Positions 33,127-43,073 of a DNA stretch of 64,000 bases are shown here, in pieces (position 1 is the stretch's first letter; every line of letters starts with the position of its first letter). Made by a program: the position numbers and the translations under genes. The DNA lies in contig NZ_CP016448.1 of NCBI RefSeq assembly GCF_001713355.1, positions 1,302,001-1,366,000 on the forward strand, written 5' to 3'. The notes beneath the pieces were generated by a model, which saw nothing but the letters and a program-made list of their open reading frames with translations, made no database searches and had not been told where the DNA came from. The stretch comes from Methyloversatilis sp. RAC08. GTDB lineage: Bacteria; Pseudomonadota; Gammaproteobacteria; Burkholderiales; Rhodocyclaceae.

Positions 33127-33946
33127 GACGTTTCACTCCTTGTGGGATGTCGGCGGCGTGCAGGCTGCCGTCGAAGGCGGGTTGAGAACAGGTGTCGTCG
33201 CAGTCGCGACAGGCGCCCTGCATGGCGGGCAGGTCGCCTTTGAGGCGGCCGATCTCGCATTCGAGATCGGCGATGCGTTCGAGCAGGCAGGCGAGTGCCT
33301 TGCCCACCGGATCGGGCATCTGGTGGTGGTCGAGGTCGATGCCGCCGTCGGTGATGCGGCGCTGACTCTTCGGCAGCACCATGCGGCCGGGAATGCCGAC
33401 CACGGTCATTCCGGGCGACACGTCTTCAATCACCACCGAATTGGCGGCCACACGCGCGCAGTCACCGACCGTGATCGCCCCAAGTATCTTGGCGCCGGCG
33501 CCGACAATGACGCCGGAACCCAGCGTAGGGTGGCGCTTGCCGGCACTCCAGGTGGTGCCGCCCAGCGTGACGCCGTGATACAGCGTCACGTCGTCGCCGA
33601 TTTCCGCGGTCTCGCCGATCACCACGCAGGCACCGTGATCGATGAAGAAGCGCCGGCCGATGCAGGCGGCCGGATGGATGTCCACATTGGTCAGGAAGCG
33701 CGTGACGAAGGACAGCAGGCGCGGCAGATAGCGCAGGCCGCGCAGCCACATCGCGTGTGCCAGTCGATGCATCACCAGCGCCTGGATGCCGGGGTAGATG
33801 GTCAGCAGTTCGAGCGTGCTGCGTGCCGCCGGGTCGCGCTTGAATACGCAGGCCACATCTTCGCGCAGCATGGCGAACAGCCCCAGCGTTGCGGGCGGCG
33901 GCGAGGGATCGATGCAGGAATCCAAGGTGGCGTTGTCCGTGTTCAT
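33119..33946 (-). CDS. nifP: Serine O-acetyltransferase, NifP type
   Basis: The 275-residue protein has the SAT N-terminal helices ([31 protein letters not shown]) and a left-handed beta-helix with hexapeptides ([36 protein letters not shown]). It makes O-acetylserine for the cysteine used by NifS. The C-terminal 70 residues, with [32 protein letters not shown], are an extension with a short coiled coil and three cysteines. Overlap with nifV (4 bases) and nifW supports NifP and not the general CysE. Confidence 0.9.
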   Translation of the reverse strand: MNTDNATLDSCIDPSPPPATLGLFAMLREDVACVFKRDPAARSTLELLTIYPGIQALVMHRLAHAMWLRGLRYLPRLLSFVTRFLTNVDIHPAACIGRRFFIDHGACVVIGETAEIGDDVTLYHGVTLGGTTWSAGKRHPTLGSGVIVGAGAKILGAITVGDCARVAANSVVIEDVSPGMTVVGIPGRMVLPKSQRRITDGGIDLDHHQMPDPVGKALACLLERIADLECEIGRLKGDLPAMQGACRDCDDTCSQPAFDGSLHAADIPQGVKRHG

Positions 33947-35082
33947 GAAGTCTCCCGCTGCGTGCGCATGACCTCGAGGTAGAAATCGGCGAGCTGGGTC
34001 GCGTCCGGTTCGCACTTGTTGCGCGTGGCGTAGGCGCGGATGCGCTCGATGATCTGCGCTACCTCCGGCACCGACGGATACATGCCGAGCTGCGCATAGG
34101 CGGCGAGCACCGCGTGCGAGCCCGAATGCTTGCCCAGCACCATGCGGTGCGAACGGCCCAGTTCGGCCGGGTCGAAGCTCTGGTAGTTGCGCGGGTTCTT
34201 GATCAGGCCATCGACATGGATGCCCGACTCATGCGTGAACACGTCGGAACCCACGATGCTCTTGTTGGCGGCAATGCGCCGACCCGATGCGCGCTCGACC
34301 AGATGCGATATCTGCAACAGCGACTGCGTCGTGATGCCGGCATCGGCTCCGTGAATGTGGCGCATCGCCATCACCACCTCTTCCAGCGGCGCATTGCCGG
34401 CGCGTTCGCCCAGCCCGTTTACGGTCGTGTTGGCATGTGTCGCCCCAGCGCGGAACGCGGCCAGCGTGTTGGCGGTAGCCAGCCCGAGATCGTTGTGGGC
34501 ATGCATTTCGATTTCGATGTCGACCGCGCGGCGCAGGCGCGACACCATCATCCAGGTGCCGAAGGGATCGAGCATGCCCAGCGTGTCGGCGAAGCGCACG
34601 CGGCGTGCGCCGGCCCGCTGCGCTTCTTCGGCTACGCGGCACAGGAAGTCGATGTCGGCACGCGACGCGTCTTCCATGCCGACGCTGACGTCGACGCCGG
34701 CATCGAGCGCACGTGCGACGTGCGGCACGATCTGCGCCAGCACCCATTCGCGGCTGCGCCGCAGCTTGGATTCGAGTTGCAGGTCGGACACCGGCAGCGA
34801 CATGTGCACGATGTCCACCGGACAGCGCAGCGCGGCATCGAGATCCGCATCGACCATGCGCGCCCACACCATCAGCTGCGACGAAAGATGTTGCGAAGCG
34901 ATGTCCTGGATGACTTCGATCTCCGCTTCACCCATCGTCGGAATGCCGATTTCCATCTCGGGCACGCCGGCCAGCGCCAGGGCACGGGCGATGGTGCATT
35001 TTTCGTTTGCCGTGAACGCAACGCCGGCAGTCTGTTCGCCGTCGCGCAGCGTGGTGTCATTGATGATGAAGTCGGCTGCCAT
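33943..35082 (-). CDS. nifV: Homocitrate synthase NifV
   Basis: The 379-residue enzyme joins acetyl-CoA and 2-oxoglutarate to give homocitrate, the organic ligand of FeMo-co. [17 protein letters not shown] carries the catalytic Arg-Asp and metal Asp, [23 protein letters not shown] has the metal His pair, and [18 protein letters not shown] is typical of the family. The ATG at 35082 follows GGGAGGAA; ATG 35106 lies upstream of the predicted transcript start and is rejected. Confidence 0.97.
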   Translation of the reverse strand: MAADFIINDTTLRDGEQTAGVAFTANEKCTIARALALAGVPEMEIGIPTMGEAEIEVIQDIASQHLSSQLMVWARMVDADLDAALRCPVDIVHMSLPVSDLQLESKLRRSREWVLAQIVPHVARALDAGVDVSVGMEDASRADIDFLCRVAEEAQRAGARRVRFADTLGMLDPFGTWMMVSRLRRAVDIEIEMHAHNDLGLATANTLAAFRAGATHANTTVNGLGERAGNAPLEEVVMAMRHIHGADAGITTQSLLQISHLVERASGRRIAANKSIVGSDVFTHESGIHVDGLIKNPRNYQSFDPAELGRSHRMVLGKHSGSHAVLAAYAQLGMYPSVPEVAQIIERIRAYATRNKCEPDATQLADFYLEVMRTQRETS

Positions 35083-35108
35083 GTCGCGATTCCTCCCGAC
35101 AGTCATTC

Positions 35109-35124
35109 AGCAAGCGCTATGCCA
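35109..35124 (-). promoter_or_regulatory. nifV sigma-54 promoter
   Basis: On the minus strand TGGCATAGCGCTTGCT matches the -24/-12 consensus at all but one key position. The predicted start near 35098 gives a very short leader of 16 bases that contains the ribosome site itself. Confidence 0.9.
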
Positions 35125-35228
35125 TCATCCGATCTGATCGCAACACCATGAGACAAAAGGGGTTTTCCAAGCCGCTCCCACTCGCCCGTCCGCAGTGAAA
35201 CAAAGCGGCGCAGCGCGCCTGTCGGCTT

Positions 35229-35244
35229 TGTGTCGTTTGCAACA
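35229..35244. promoter_or_regulatory. NifA upstream activator site of nifV
   Basis: TGTGTCGTTTGCAACA is an exact TGT-N10-ACA site, about 107 bp upstream of the nifV -24 element, between nifV and the end of nifA. Confidence 0.88.
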
Positions 35245-35290
35245 GGGGAGGAACAGGGGCGCGCGCGCCATGACCGGCTGTCATCACAGG

Positions 35291-36964
35291 TTAGAAGCGC
35301 CTGACTTCGATGTCGTACTTCTTCAGCGCATAGCCCATCTGGCGCGGCGTGATGTTGAGCAACCGGGCCGCCTTGGCCTGCACCCAGCCGCATTGTTCCA
35401 TCGCCCACACCAGCCGTTCACGCTCGCCTTGCGGCTTGTCGTCATCAGTCGGCCGCGCTGCCGATGCGCCGGCCTCCCCGCGTGCCGGCTGCGCGGCAGC
35501 CTCCACCGTATCGTCCGCAGAAGAGTCGTCAGGATGATGCAGTGCCGCGCTCACCAGTACCGGCGACACGGCGTCGTCCTTCTTGACGAAATGCAGCACC
35601 TGGGTGAGACATCGGTTTGATGAACAGGGAAAGTCAGACGCCTCGATCGAATCGTGGTGCGCCATCGTCGCGGTGCGCTCGATGCAGTTTTCCAGCTCGC
35701 GAACATTGCCTGGCCAGTAGCATTGCATCATCACCGTCTGCCCGCTCGGTGCCAGCTTCATGGTGCGATCGTTCTCGCGATTGAAGCGCTCGAGGAAGTG
35801 CCGGGTCAGTGCCGGGATGTCCTCGCGCCGTTCGCGCAGCGACGGCAGGAAGATGCTCACCACATTGATCCGGAAATACAGGTCGGCGCGGAAGGTACCG
35901 GCCGCCACCATCTTTTCCAGATTCCGGTTGGTGGCGCAGACCAGCCGCACATCGACCTTGATCGGACGCGAGCCGCCGACCCGCTCGAATTCGCGCTCCT
36001 GCAGCACGCGCAGCAGCTTGGTCTGGAACGCCGGCGATATGTCGCCGATCTCGTCCAGAAACAGCGTGCCGCCGTCGGCCAGTTCGAAGCGCCCCTTGCG
36101 CTCGCCGCTGGCGCCGGTGAACGACCCCTTTTCGTGGCCGAACAATTCCGACTCGAGCAGCGATTCGGACAGCGCCGCACAGTTCAGCTTGATGAACGGA
36201 CCGCCCTTGCGGGTCGACAATTCATGGATCGCGCGCGCAATGACTTCCTTGCCGGTACCGCTCTCGCCGCGCAACAGGACGGTGGCGCGCGACGGCGCCA
36301 CCTGGTGCGCTTCGGCAAATACTTCCTGCATGCGGGGCGAAGAACCGACCACATTGTCCAGCTTGAAGCGGCCGCGCGTTTCCCGCCGCGCCAGCTTGGC
36401 CTGGTTCAGCAGACGTTCATGTTCTTCATGGACGACGCGGCGCAGCGCCACCGACTGTCCGACCAGATTGGCCGCCATGGTCAGCACGCGAACATCGCTG
36501 CTGAAACTGCCGCGCGGCGTCACGGCACGATCCACGCACAACACGCCAAGGGCTTCGCTGCTGCCGCGTATCGGCACACCGATGAAGGCGATCGTGTGGC
36601 CGTCGGCTTCATCCAGGGCGCCGGTGCGGTTAAGGAACAGCGGTTCGACCGAAATGTCGGGCACGACCATGGGCGAACCCGATCTGTAGATGCGTCCGAG
36701 TATCCCTTCGCCCGCCCGATAGCGTCCGCTCGCCCACTCCTTGGCGCTCAGCCCGACCGCCGCCGCGAGGCTCAGCGATTCGCCGTCCTCGTCAGCCAGC
36801 GCAATCATTGCGCGTCGGAAATCGAGATGATGCGCAAGCACATTGAGCGCTTCTCGCAGCGTCTTGGTGACGTCAAGCGACGAGCTCAGGATCTTGCTGA
36901 TCTCGTAGACCGTCACCAGTTCTACATTGGCACGAGCGTTCAGCTCGATTCCATTGACACCCAT
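35291..36964 (-). CDS. nifA: NifA, sigma-54 activator of nif genes, oxygen-sensitive type
   Basis: A 557-residue NifA: N-terminal GAF domain (about 25-170), AAA+ domain with Walker A GESGTGKE (233-240), the sigma-54 loop GSFTGA (280-285; GAFTGA in most activators) and Walker B LFLDEIGD, then a C-terminal HTH ([21 protein letters not shown]). The cysteines C415-x11-C427-x19-C447-x4-C452 are the exact pattern of NifA proteins that sense oxygen directly and lack NifL. No nifL is seen. The start at 36964 is chosen because the 68 codons upstream have no GAF homology. It diverges from the RseC-like gene; no sigma-54 promoter is seen for nifA. Confidence 0.97.
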   Translation of the reverse strand: MGVNGIELNARANVELVTVYEISKILSSSLDVTKTLREALNVLAHHLDFRRAMIALADEDGESLSLAAAVGLSAKEWASGRYRAGEGILGRIYRSGSPMVVPDISVEPLFLNRTGALDEADGHTIAFIGVPIRGSSEALGVLCVDRAVTPRGSFSSDVRVLTMAANLVGQSVALRRVVHEEHERLLNQAKLARRETRGRFKLDNVVGSSPRMQEVFAEAHQVAPSRATVLLRGESGTGKEVIARAIHELSTRKGGPFIKLNCAALSESLLESELFGHEKGSFTGASGERKGRFELADGGTLFLDEIGDISPAFQTKLLRVLQEREFERVGGSRPIKVDVRLVCATNRNLEKMVAAGTFRADLYFRINVVSIFLPSLRERREDIPALTRHFLERFNRENDRTMKLAPSGQTVMMQCYWPGNVRELENCIERTATMAHHDSIEASDFPCSSNRCLTQVLHFVKKDDAVSPVLVSAALHHPDDSSADDTVEAAAQPARGEAGASAARPTDDDKPQGERERLVWAMEQCGWVQAKAARLLNITPRQMGYALKKYDIEVRRF

Positions 36965-37471
36965 GATGCAGCCCCCGGCGGTTGGTCCGGAAATCCGAAG
37001 CGACGCCTGTGCGGTCGCGTCGGGTTCCCACTGTGCAGTGGCCCCTGGAGGTCTTGTTATGGTGGGGAAAGGCGGGCGAGCGACCTTGTCGCCGACGCTG
37101 GCGACCGTCCGGCGGCTTGCTCCAGATGGTGGGTTAGCCCGCATTTGTCTCCGCCCGGATACCTCCAAGCAAAGCCCGTACCCGGAGCAGGGTTATGGTG
37201 CACGATGGCGGCCGAAAGCACGAATGCCGGCAGGACGCCATTTGCGTGAGACCCGCGAGCACGACCCCGCTCGCTTGCCGTTCAGCCGCTGTTCAATGCC
37301 GTCCGGGTTGGTGCGGCGCAATACCAAAACAGTGCGCGCGCAGGCTGTCGCTGATGCTGCAAAGCCGACAAACCCTGTCACACGCTACATACCTGCCGCA
37401 CGACGTCCGGCCCGGCCACAATCGCCGTGCCCGACCGGCGCGACGCCGTATTGCCGCAGTGGATCGCGAAA
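36965..37471. other. Gap between nifA and the RseC-like gene
   Basis: No credible gene is seen in about 500 bp. Two near-NifA sites lie toward the right: 37346-37361 (TGT-N10-GCA) and 37376-37391 (TGT-N10-ATA), the second about 80 bp before the sigma-54 element. The nifA promoter must lie in the left part, but I cannot place it. Confidence 0.5.
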
Positions 37472-37487
37472 TGGCACGACGTTTGCA
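37472..37487 (+). promoter_or_regulatory. Sigma-54 promoter of the RseC-like gene
   Basis: TGGCACGACGTTTGCA is a perfect -24/-12 element. The predicted start near 37498 leaves a leader of 23 bases with GGAG before the ATG. Confidence 0.9.
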
Positions 37488-37520
37488 GAGTGTTCCTCAC
37501 TGCACAGGCCGGAGCGGGAC

Positions 37521-37940
37521 ATGAAAGCGCAGCCAACACGCGTCATCGCCATTGAAGGCAACCGCCTCACCGTCGCCGTCGATGCCCCGGCAGCCTGCGG
37601 CGGCTGCCGGTCGAAGTCTGCCTGCGGCACCGGCGATGGCAGTACGCATCAGATCGAGGTTGCGGCCGATCTGGCGCGCCGGCTGCGCACCGGCGACCAG
37701 GTGTCGGTCACGATCGCCGACGGAGCGACCATGCGAGCCATAGTGGCAGCCTATCTGCTGCCGCTGGGCGGCCTGCTCGCTGGCATTTCCGCGGGCAGCG
37801 CACTCGTATTGCCCGACATCGCCATCGTGCTGTGCGGCGGCAGCGGGCTGTTTTCCGGTCACCTCGGCTCGCGTCTGCTGGCTCGCCATTGGCGGACCCA
37901 GCTGCAGCCACAGGTTTGCCAGGGTGGCGGTACGGCCTGA
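37521..37940 (+). CDS. RseC/MucC-type SoxR-reducing family protein, nif-regulated
   Basis: A 139-residue protein with an N-terminal Cys-rich part, AACGGCRSKSACGTGDG (C-x2-C-x5-C), then QVSVTIADGATMRAIVAAYLLPLGGLLAGI, a short beta segment and two membrane helices (about 80-98 and 100-118). This is the layout of RseC/MucC and of the SoxR-reducing RseC partner of Rsx/Rnf complexes. Members linked to rnf help keep electron flow to ferredoxin in diazotrophs; no rnf genes are in this window. Its perfect sigma-54 promoter puts it in the nif regulon. Confidence 0.82.
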   Translation: MKAQPTRVIAIEGNRLTVAVDAPAACGGCRSKSACGTGDGSTHQIEVAADLARRLRTGDQVSVTIADGATMRAIVAAYLLPLGGLLAGISAGSALVLPDIAIVLCGGSGLFSGHLGSRLLARHWRTQLQPQVCQGGGTA

Positions 37941-38099
37941 GCGGTTGAGGCTGGCCGCAAGCCACCCTTGCGCAAAGTGTCAGGGCGGGTCGCGGCTGTC
38001 AGGCGCTGACTCGTCGCGACTGAAATCGCCTGCCTGCCGTCGGGCGCGGCAGCGACCGGATAGAATTCGTGTCGACCGCCACTTTCAGACCCGGACACC

Positions 38100-39875
38100 A
38101 TGTCAGATCGCAGTTCCGCTGCTCCCGCCTCGAATTTTCTGCGTGCCGTGATCGAGAAGGATCTCGGTTCCCACACCTACGCCAGCCGCCGCTGGGCGCG
38201 CAGCCCGGGCGATGCCGCCCACCATGCTGCAGGCGAGCCCGATCCGGCGAAGATCCGCACCCGCTTCCCGCCTGAGCCCAACGGCTATCTGCACATCGGC
38301 CATGCCAAGTCGATCTGCCTGAATTTCGGTCTGGCGCGCGACTATGACGGCGTGTGCCACATGCGTTTCGACGACACCAATCCGGAGAAGGAAAGCGTCG
38401 AATACGTCGAATCGATCAAGGATTCGGTGCAGTGGCTGGGCTTCGGCTGGGAGGCCTTCGGCGCTTCGCACCTGTATTTCGCCAGCGACTACTTCGACTT
38501 CATGTACCGCGCAGCGGAACACCTGATCACCGCCGGCCACGCCTATGTAGATGAGCAGACGCCGGACGAGATGCGCGCCAGCCGCGGCACACTGACCGAA
38601 GCGGGCAGGGATTCGCCGTGGCGCAACCGCCCGGCCGACGAATCGCTGGCGCTGTTCCGCGAAATGCGCGACGGAAAGCACGCCGACGGTTCGATGGTGC
38701 TGCGGGCGAAGATCGACATGACCAGCCCCAACATCAATCTGCGCGACCCGGCGATCTACCGCATCAAGCGCGCGCATCATCACAACACAGGCGACACCTG
38801 GTGCATCTATCCGATGTACACCTACGCCCACCCGCTGGAAGATGCGCTCGAAGGCATCACCCACTCGATCTGCACGCTGGAATTCGAAGATCAGCGGCCG
38901 TTCTATGACTGGGTGCTGGAACGCCTCGCTGAAGGGGGCCTGCTCGCCCACCCTTTGCCCAAGCAGTACGAATTCGCCCGCCTGAACCTGACCTACGTCG
39001 TCACCAGCAAGCGCAAGCTGATGCAGCTGGTGACCGAAGGCCACGTCAGCGGCTGGGACGACCCGCGCATGCCCACCATCGTCGGCCTGCGCCGGCGCGG
39101 CTATACACCAGAGGCGATCAGGCTGTTCGCTGAGCGCATCGGCGTATCGAAGGCCGATTCATGGATCGACTACTCGACGCTCGAAGGCGCGCTGCGCGAC
39201 GATCTCGACGGTCGCGCCGCACGGGCGATGGTGGTGCTTGATCCACTGAAGCTCAAGCTCACCAACTGGGACGCACTGTTCGCCGGTCGCGAAACCGAAG
39301 CCTGCTCCGCACCTGTGCATCCGCACCACCCCGAACATGGTCAGCGCAGCTTCAACCTGGCACGCGAAGTGTGGATAGAGCGTGAAGACTTCATGGAGGT
39401 GGCCCCCAAGGGCTACCACCGCCTGTTCCCGGGCAACCGCACGCGGCTCAAGTACGGCTACGTCATCGAATGCACCGGCTGCGAAAAGGACGCCGACGGC
39501 CACATCACCGCGGTGCTGGCGACCATCGTACCGGACACGAAAAGCGGTACCCCGGGTGCCGACAGCGTCAAGGTGAAGGGCGTCATCACCTGGGTCGGCG
39601 CACTGGATGGCGTGACGACCGAGGTACGGCTGTACGACCGGCTGTTCACGGAAGCCCATCCGGACGCTGGCGGACGCGACTTCCTGACCGTTATGAACCC
39701 CGATTCGGTGACATCGGTGCAGGCCATCGTCGAGCCCGGGCTCGCCACTGCCGCGCCCGATGACCGGTTCCAGTTCGAACGCCACGGTTACTTCGTCGCC
39801 GACCGCAAGGATTCGACGCCGGGCAAGCCGGTGTTCAACCGCGCGGTGACGCTCAAGGACAGTTGGGGAAAATGA
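38100..39875 (+). CDS. glnS: Glutaminyl-tRNA synthetase
   Basis: A 591-residue class I synthetase with HIGH in PPEPNGYLHIGHAKS, the KMSKS-like loop VVTSKRKLMQL, IYPMYTYAHPLEDALEGITHSICTLEF and the two C-terminal beta-barrel domains (anticodon recognition). It charges tRNA-Gln. A direct-acting GlnRS is normal in beta- and gammaproteobacteria. It begins the housekeeping stretch to the right of nif. Confidence 0.97.
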   Translation: MSDRSSAAPASNFLRAVIEKDLGSHTYASRRWARSPGDAAHHAAGEPDPAKIRTRFPPEPNGYLHIGHAKSICLNFGLARDYDGVCHMRFDDTNPEKESVEYVESIKDSVQWLGFGWEAFGASHLYFASDYFDFMYRAAEHLITAGHAYVDEQTPDEMRASRGTLTEAGRDSPWRNRPADESLALFREMRDGKHADGSMVLRAKIDMTSPNINLRDPAIYRIKRAHHHNTGDTWCIYPMYTYAHPLEDALEGITHSICTLEFEDQRPFYDWVLERLAEGGLLAHPLPKQYEFARLNLTYVVTSKRKLMQLVTEGHVSGWDDPRMPTIVGLRRRGYTPEAIRLFAERIGVSKADSWIDYSTLEGALRDDLDGRAARAMVVLDPLKLKLTNWDALFAGRETEACSAPVHPHHPEHGQRSFNLAREVWIEREDFMEVAPKGYHRLFPGNRTRLKYGYVIECTGCEKDADGHITAVLATIVPDTKSGTPGADSVKVKGVITWVGALDGVTTEVRLYDRLFTEAHPDAGGRDFLTVMNPDSVTSVQAIVEPGLATAAPDDRFQFERHGYFVADRKDSTPGKPVFNRAVTLKDSWGK

Positions 39876-39879
39876 GCGG

Positions 39880-40461
39880 ATGACACACGCGCCGCAGATC
39901 GAACCGGTGGAGCTGGCAAAGTCGTATCGTCTGCTCAACCACGGCCCGACCGTGCTGGTCAGCAGCGCGCACGGGGCACGGCGCAACGTGATGGCTGCAG
40001 CCTGGTGCATGCCGCTCGATTTCGATCCGCCCAAGCTGCTGGTGGTGATCGACAAGTCGACCTTCACGCGCGAGCTGATCGAAGCGTCGGGTGAGTTCGT
40101 CATCAATGTGCCGACGCAGGCGCAGCGCGCGCTTGCTGTCGCGGTCGGCAGCGATTCCGGCCGCGAGCGGGACAAGTTCACCGCACTGGACATCACGACA
40201 TTCGCCGGCGACCGGGTCGCGGCACCGCTGATCGAGGGCTGCGTGGCCTGGCTGGAATGTCGCGTCGTACCCGAAGCACACAACCAGAACCGTTACGACC
40301 TGTTCATCGGCGAAGTGGTCGCGGCGCATGCCGACAGCCGGGTGTTCAGCGCTGGGCGCTGGCATTTCGGCCCGGAACATGACGCGCTTCGCACGATCCA
40401 CCATGTGGCCGGTGGCGCATTTTTCGTGACCGGACCGATGCTGGACAACAGCGCCGCCTGA
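39880..40461 (+). CDS. Flavin reductase-like FMN-binding split-barrel protein
   Basis: A 193-residue protein with the split barrel of flavin-reductase-like enzymes: YRLLNHGPTVLVSSAHGARRNVMAAAWCMPLDFDPPKLLVVIDKSTFTRELIEASGEFVINVP binds FMN, and VAWLECRVVPEAHNQNRYDLFIGEVVAAHAD ends the barrel. It starts 4 bp after glnS. The substrate is not known. Confidence 0.85.
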   Translation: MTHAPQIEPVELAKSYRLLNHGPTVLVSSAHGARRNVMAAAWCMPLDFDPPKLLVVIDKSTFTRELIEASGEFVINVPTQAQRALAVAVGSDSGRERDKFTALDITTFAGDRVAAPLIEGCVAWLECRVVPEAHNQNRYDLFIGEVVAAHADSRVFSAGRWHFGPEHDALRTIHHVAGGAFFVTGPMLDNSAA

Positions 40462-40559
40462 CTGCTCGCCGGCAGCGCGAACTTTTCTGCGGTCACGACG
40501 TTCCGATAGCAGCCGTTCGATCGTCCATCGTCCCACCGCCACCCGTTGCGAGGCCGCCC

Positions 40560-41633
40560 ATGATCCGCTTGACCACCCTGTTCGCCTGTTGTCTGGGTCT
40601 CTCCTCCGCCGCCACGGCAAACGATGTGGCGGACGAATTCGGCTCGGCCTTCTACACGGGTCTGTCGATCAGCGTGGTGCAGGTGCGCGTGCTCAATGCC
40701 GCCGGCAAGGGCTATTTCGGGTCGGGCGTCGTGGTGGCGGAGAACGAGGTCATCACCAACTGCCACGTCACACGACAGGCGGTGCGCATCGAGGTGGCCA
40801 AGGGCGCGCTGGTGTATCCGGTATTCGGCCAGAAGGCCGACATGGCCAATGACCTGTGCCTGCTGCGCACCGGACCGATGCCGCTGCGCGTCGCCGAGCT
40901 GCGCGACGCGGCTTCAGTGAAAGCAGGCGAGAAGTCCTTTTACTACGGCTATTCGGGCGGGATCGAAGCCTTCTTCGCGCCCGGGCGCGTGGCCACCACG
41001 CATCCGCATGACGGCATGGCGGTAATCGAAACCTCGAGCGGCTTCGCGCTGGGCGGCAGCGGCGGCGGGCTGTTCGACGCCCGCGGCAGGCTGATGGGCA
41101 TCACCACGTTTCTGGCGTCCGGCCACGCCGGTGGCTACTTCGCCATGCCGGCGGAGATGATCCGGCGCGTCCGCACGCTGCCCGAGAGCGATGTGGCGCC
41201 GATCGACGGCCTGGCCATCTGGGAACAACCGGATACGGCGCAGCCGTGGTTCCTGCGTGTCGCACGCATGGGCACCCAGGCGCGCTGGCAAGCCGCCGCC
41301 GAACTGGCAGGCGAATGGACACAGGCACAGCCTGACAATGCCGACGCCTGGCATCAGTCAGGCGTGGCGCTGTCGCGACTCGATCGCCATGCGGAGGCGC
41401 TGGCTGCGCTGCAAAAAGCGATCACCCTGTCGCCGGGACACCCACAGATACTGTTCCACACCGCACTTGCGCTGTCGCGCATCGGGCGCAGCGGCGAGGC
41501 CGAAGATATCCGCAACGAACTGGCGCTGGCCGACACGGACCTCGCCAGCCGTCTCGACAAGGCGTTCGGAAACGGCGGAATACCGCCGGCACCCGCAAAC
41601 AGCCCGGGATGTCCGCGACTCGATACGTGTTGA
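40560..41633 (+). CDS. Secreted trypsin-like serine protease with C-terminal TPR
   Basis: The 357-residue protein has a signal peptide (1-20, ending ATA). The catalytic triad is H69 (TNCHVTR), D98 (MANDLCLLR) and S167 (GGSGGGLFD) of a DegP/trypsin-like fold, without a PDZ domain. Residues 240-330 form TPR units (AELAGEWTQAQPDNADAWHQ, HAEALAALQKAITLSPGHPQ). It is probably periplasmic. Target unknown. Confidence 0.87.
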   Translation: MIRLTTLFACCLGLSSAATANDVADEFGSAFYTGLSISVVQVRVLNAAGKGYFGSGVVVAENEVITNCHVTRQAVRIEVAKGALVYPVFGQKADMANDLCLLRTGPMPLRVAELRDAASVKAGEKSFYYGYSGGIEAFFAPGRVATTHPHDGMAVIETSSGFALGGSGGGLFDARGRLMGITTFLASGHAGGYFAMPAEMIRRVRTLPESDVAPIDGLAIWEQPDTAQPWFLRVARMGTQARWQAAAELAGEWTQAQPDNADAWHQSGVALSRLDRHAEALAALQKAITLSPGHPQILFHTALALSRIGRSGEAEDIRNELALADTDLASRLDKAFGNGGIPPAPANSPGCPRLDTC

Positions 41634-41777
41634 ACGCTGCGCAGCTGTCCTTGCCTCGCCATTGCAGCGATGGCGGCTTGCGGCCACGGTAAGGCGCGCG
41701 CGCCATGAGTACGGATGCACGATCACTACGGGTTGGCATCGGGTCTGCATGTGCGCCCCCGTGCGTCTGAATTCAGT

Positions 41778-42662
41778 CTAGGGCCTGACCGTCACGCCGA
41801 TGACCCGACCGTTCTCCGAGGGCACCTCCGCCGTCCCTTCCGGCTCCGCACGGGTGGACGCGTTTGCCGCAGGACCGGATGCAGTGGGTGCGCCAGTGGG
41901 CACAGAGAGCAGATCGCGCGACAATTTTTGCGCCGCTTCGACCTGCTCCGGTTTGAGCGAAGCAGCGATTTCGTCCCGCGCACCGCGTGCAGCGCCATGT
42001 CCCAGGGCCGCCGCGCGATTGAACCAGGCATAGGCCCGGATCAGGTCGAGATCCACCCCCTCGCCGATGCGGTGCAGACGTCCCATGTGGTATTGCGCTG
42101 CGACATGGCCCTTGCGCGCAGCTTCCAAGAACCATCTGGCGGCTGCGTCGTAGTCCTGCAGCGTGCCACGGCCAAGCTTGTAAACCTGTGCAAGTTCGTA
42201 CTGCGCCTGCGCATGCCCCTGCTCCGCAGCCTTTTCAAACCACTTGATCGATTCGACCAGGTCTTCGCGTTCGCCGGTTCCGCCCTGCGACAACAGCATC
42301 GCGTATTCGAACTGTGCCAGCGAACTGCCCGCTTCGGCCCGGATGCGAGCGACATCACGCGGATCGAGCTCGGCCAGCTTCCTCTCGTGCTCACTGGGAA
42401 TGCGCGAACCTGCGCTCTGCACGGTGATGAACACAAGGGCTGAAATTCCGAGAAACACCAGACCCGCAAACGCCGCCAGCGGCACGCGCCGGAAGCGCAC
42501 GAAGCGCTTGTGACAGTTGCGACAGCGCACCGGACGCAACCAGAAGCGGCCCGCTTTCTCGGCCGCGTTCCTCCAGCTGGAGTCTTTGGTGTTCCGACTC
42601 ATGCAGTAGGGGCAGCCACGTGTGCCCTGCAGGATGCCGGAAGTACGGGTGGAAACATTCAT
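41778..42662 (-). CDS. Sel1-repeat protein with N-terminal zinc ribbon and one membrane helix
   Basis: A 294-residue protein. Two CxxC pairs (CPYCMSRNT, then RCRNCHKRF) near the N-terminus could bind zinc. A membrane helix (VPLAAFAGLVFLGISALVFITV) follows, then three or four Sel1 repeats such as SIKWFEKAAEQGHAQAQYELAQ and AARWFLEAARKGHVAAQYHMG. The tail is low in structure. Sel1 repeats bind proteins. A start at 42689 is also possible. Confidence 0.82.
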   Translation of the reverse strand: MNVSTRTSGILQGTRGCPYCMSRNTKDSSWRNAAEKAGRFWLRPVRCRNCHKRFVRFRRVPLAAFAGLVFLGISALVFITVQSAGSRIPSEHERKLAELDPRDVARIRAEAGSSLAQFEYAMLLSQGGTGEREDLVESIKWFEKAAEQGHAQAQYELAQVYKLGRGTLQDYDAAARWFLEAARKGHVAAQYHMGRLHRIGEGVDLDLIRAYAWFNRAAALGHGAARGARDEIAASLKPEQVEAAQKLSRDLLSVPTGAPTASGPAANASTRAEPEGTAEVPSENGRVIGVTVRP

Positions 42663-42733
42663 CGGCGCGAAATTAGCATGACGGCGCAAGGACTTGCCGT
42701 GAATTACTGTGGCGCGGGCAGGTACACGTCAAA

Positions 42734-43006
42734 TCAGGCAGCGGGCGGAACGTATCCCGACACGCCGTCAGCGCCCTCGCCGAAGAAATGCTTCTCCATC
42801 TGCTCGGCAAGGTATTTGCGCGCGCGCACGTCCATCAGGCTGAGGCGGTTTTCGTTGATCAGCATGGTCTGGTACTTCACCCACTGCTGCCAGGCCTCCT
42901 TGGATACCGACTCGAAAATCCGCGCGCCGAGCGGGCCGGGCACCGGCGGAAAGTCCAGACCTTCCGCTTCGCGACCCAGTTTGATGCAATTGACCATGCG
43001 TGCCAT
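42734..43006 (-). CDS. yggX: Fe(2+)-trafficking/oxidative damage protection protein YggX
   Basis: The 90-residue protein is Ygg[56 protein letters not shown], with the single active Cys7. It protects Fe-S clusters from oxidants. AAGGAG precedes the ATG. It has no special link to nif other than function. Confidence 0.95.
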   Translation of the reverse strand: MARMVNCIKLGREAEGLDFPPVPGPLGARIFESVSKEAWQQWVKYQTMLINENRLSLMDVRARKYLAEQMEKHFFGEGADGVSGYVPPAA

Positions 43007-43073
43007 CGTGTAACTCCTTCAAAAAATGAGGTTCGGAAAAGGCGTGTCAGCCGCTCAAGGCCTGCGACGATCG

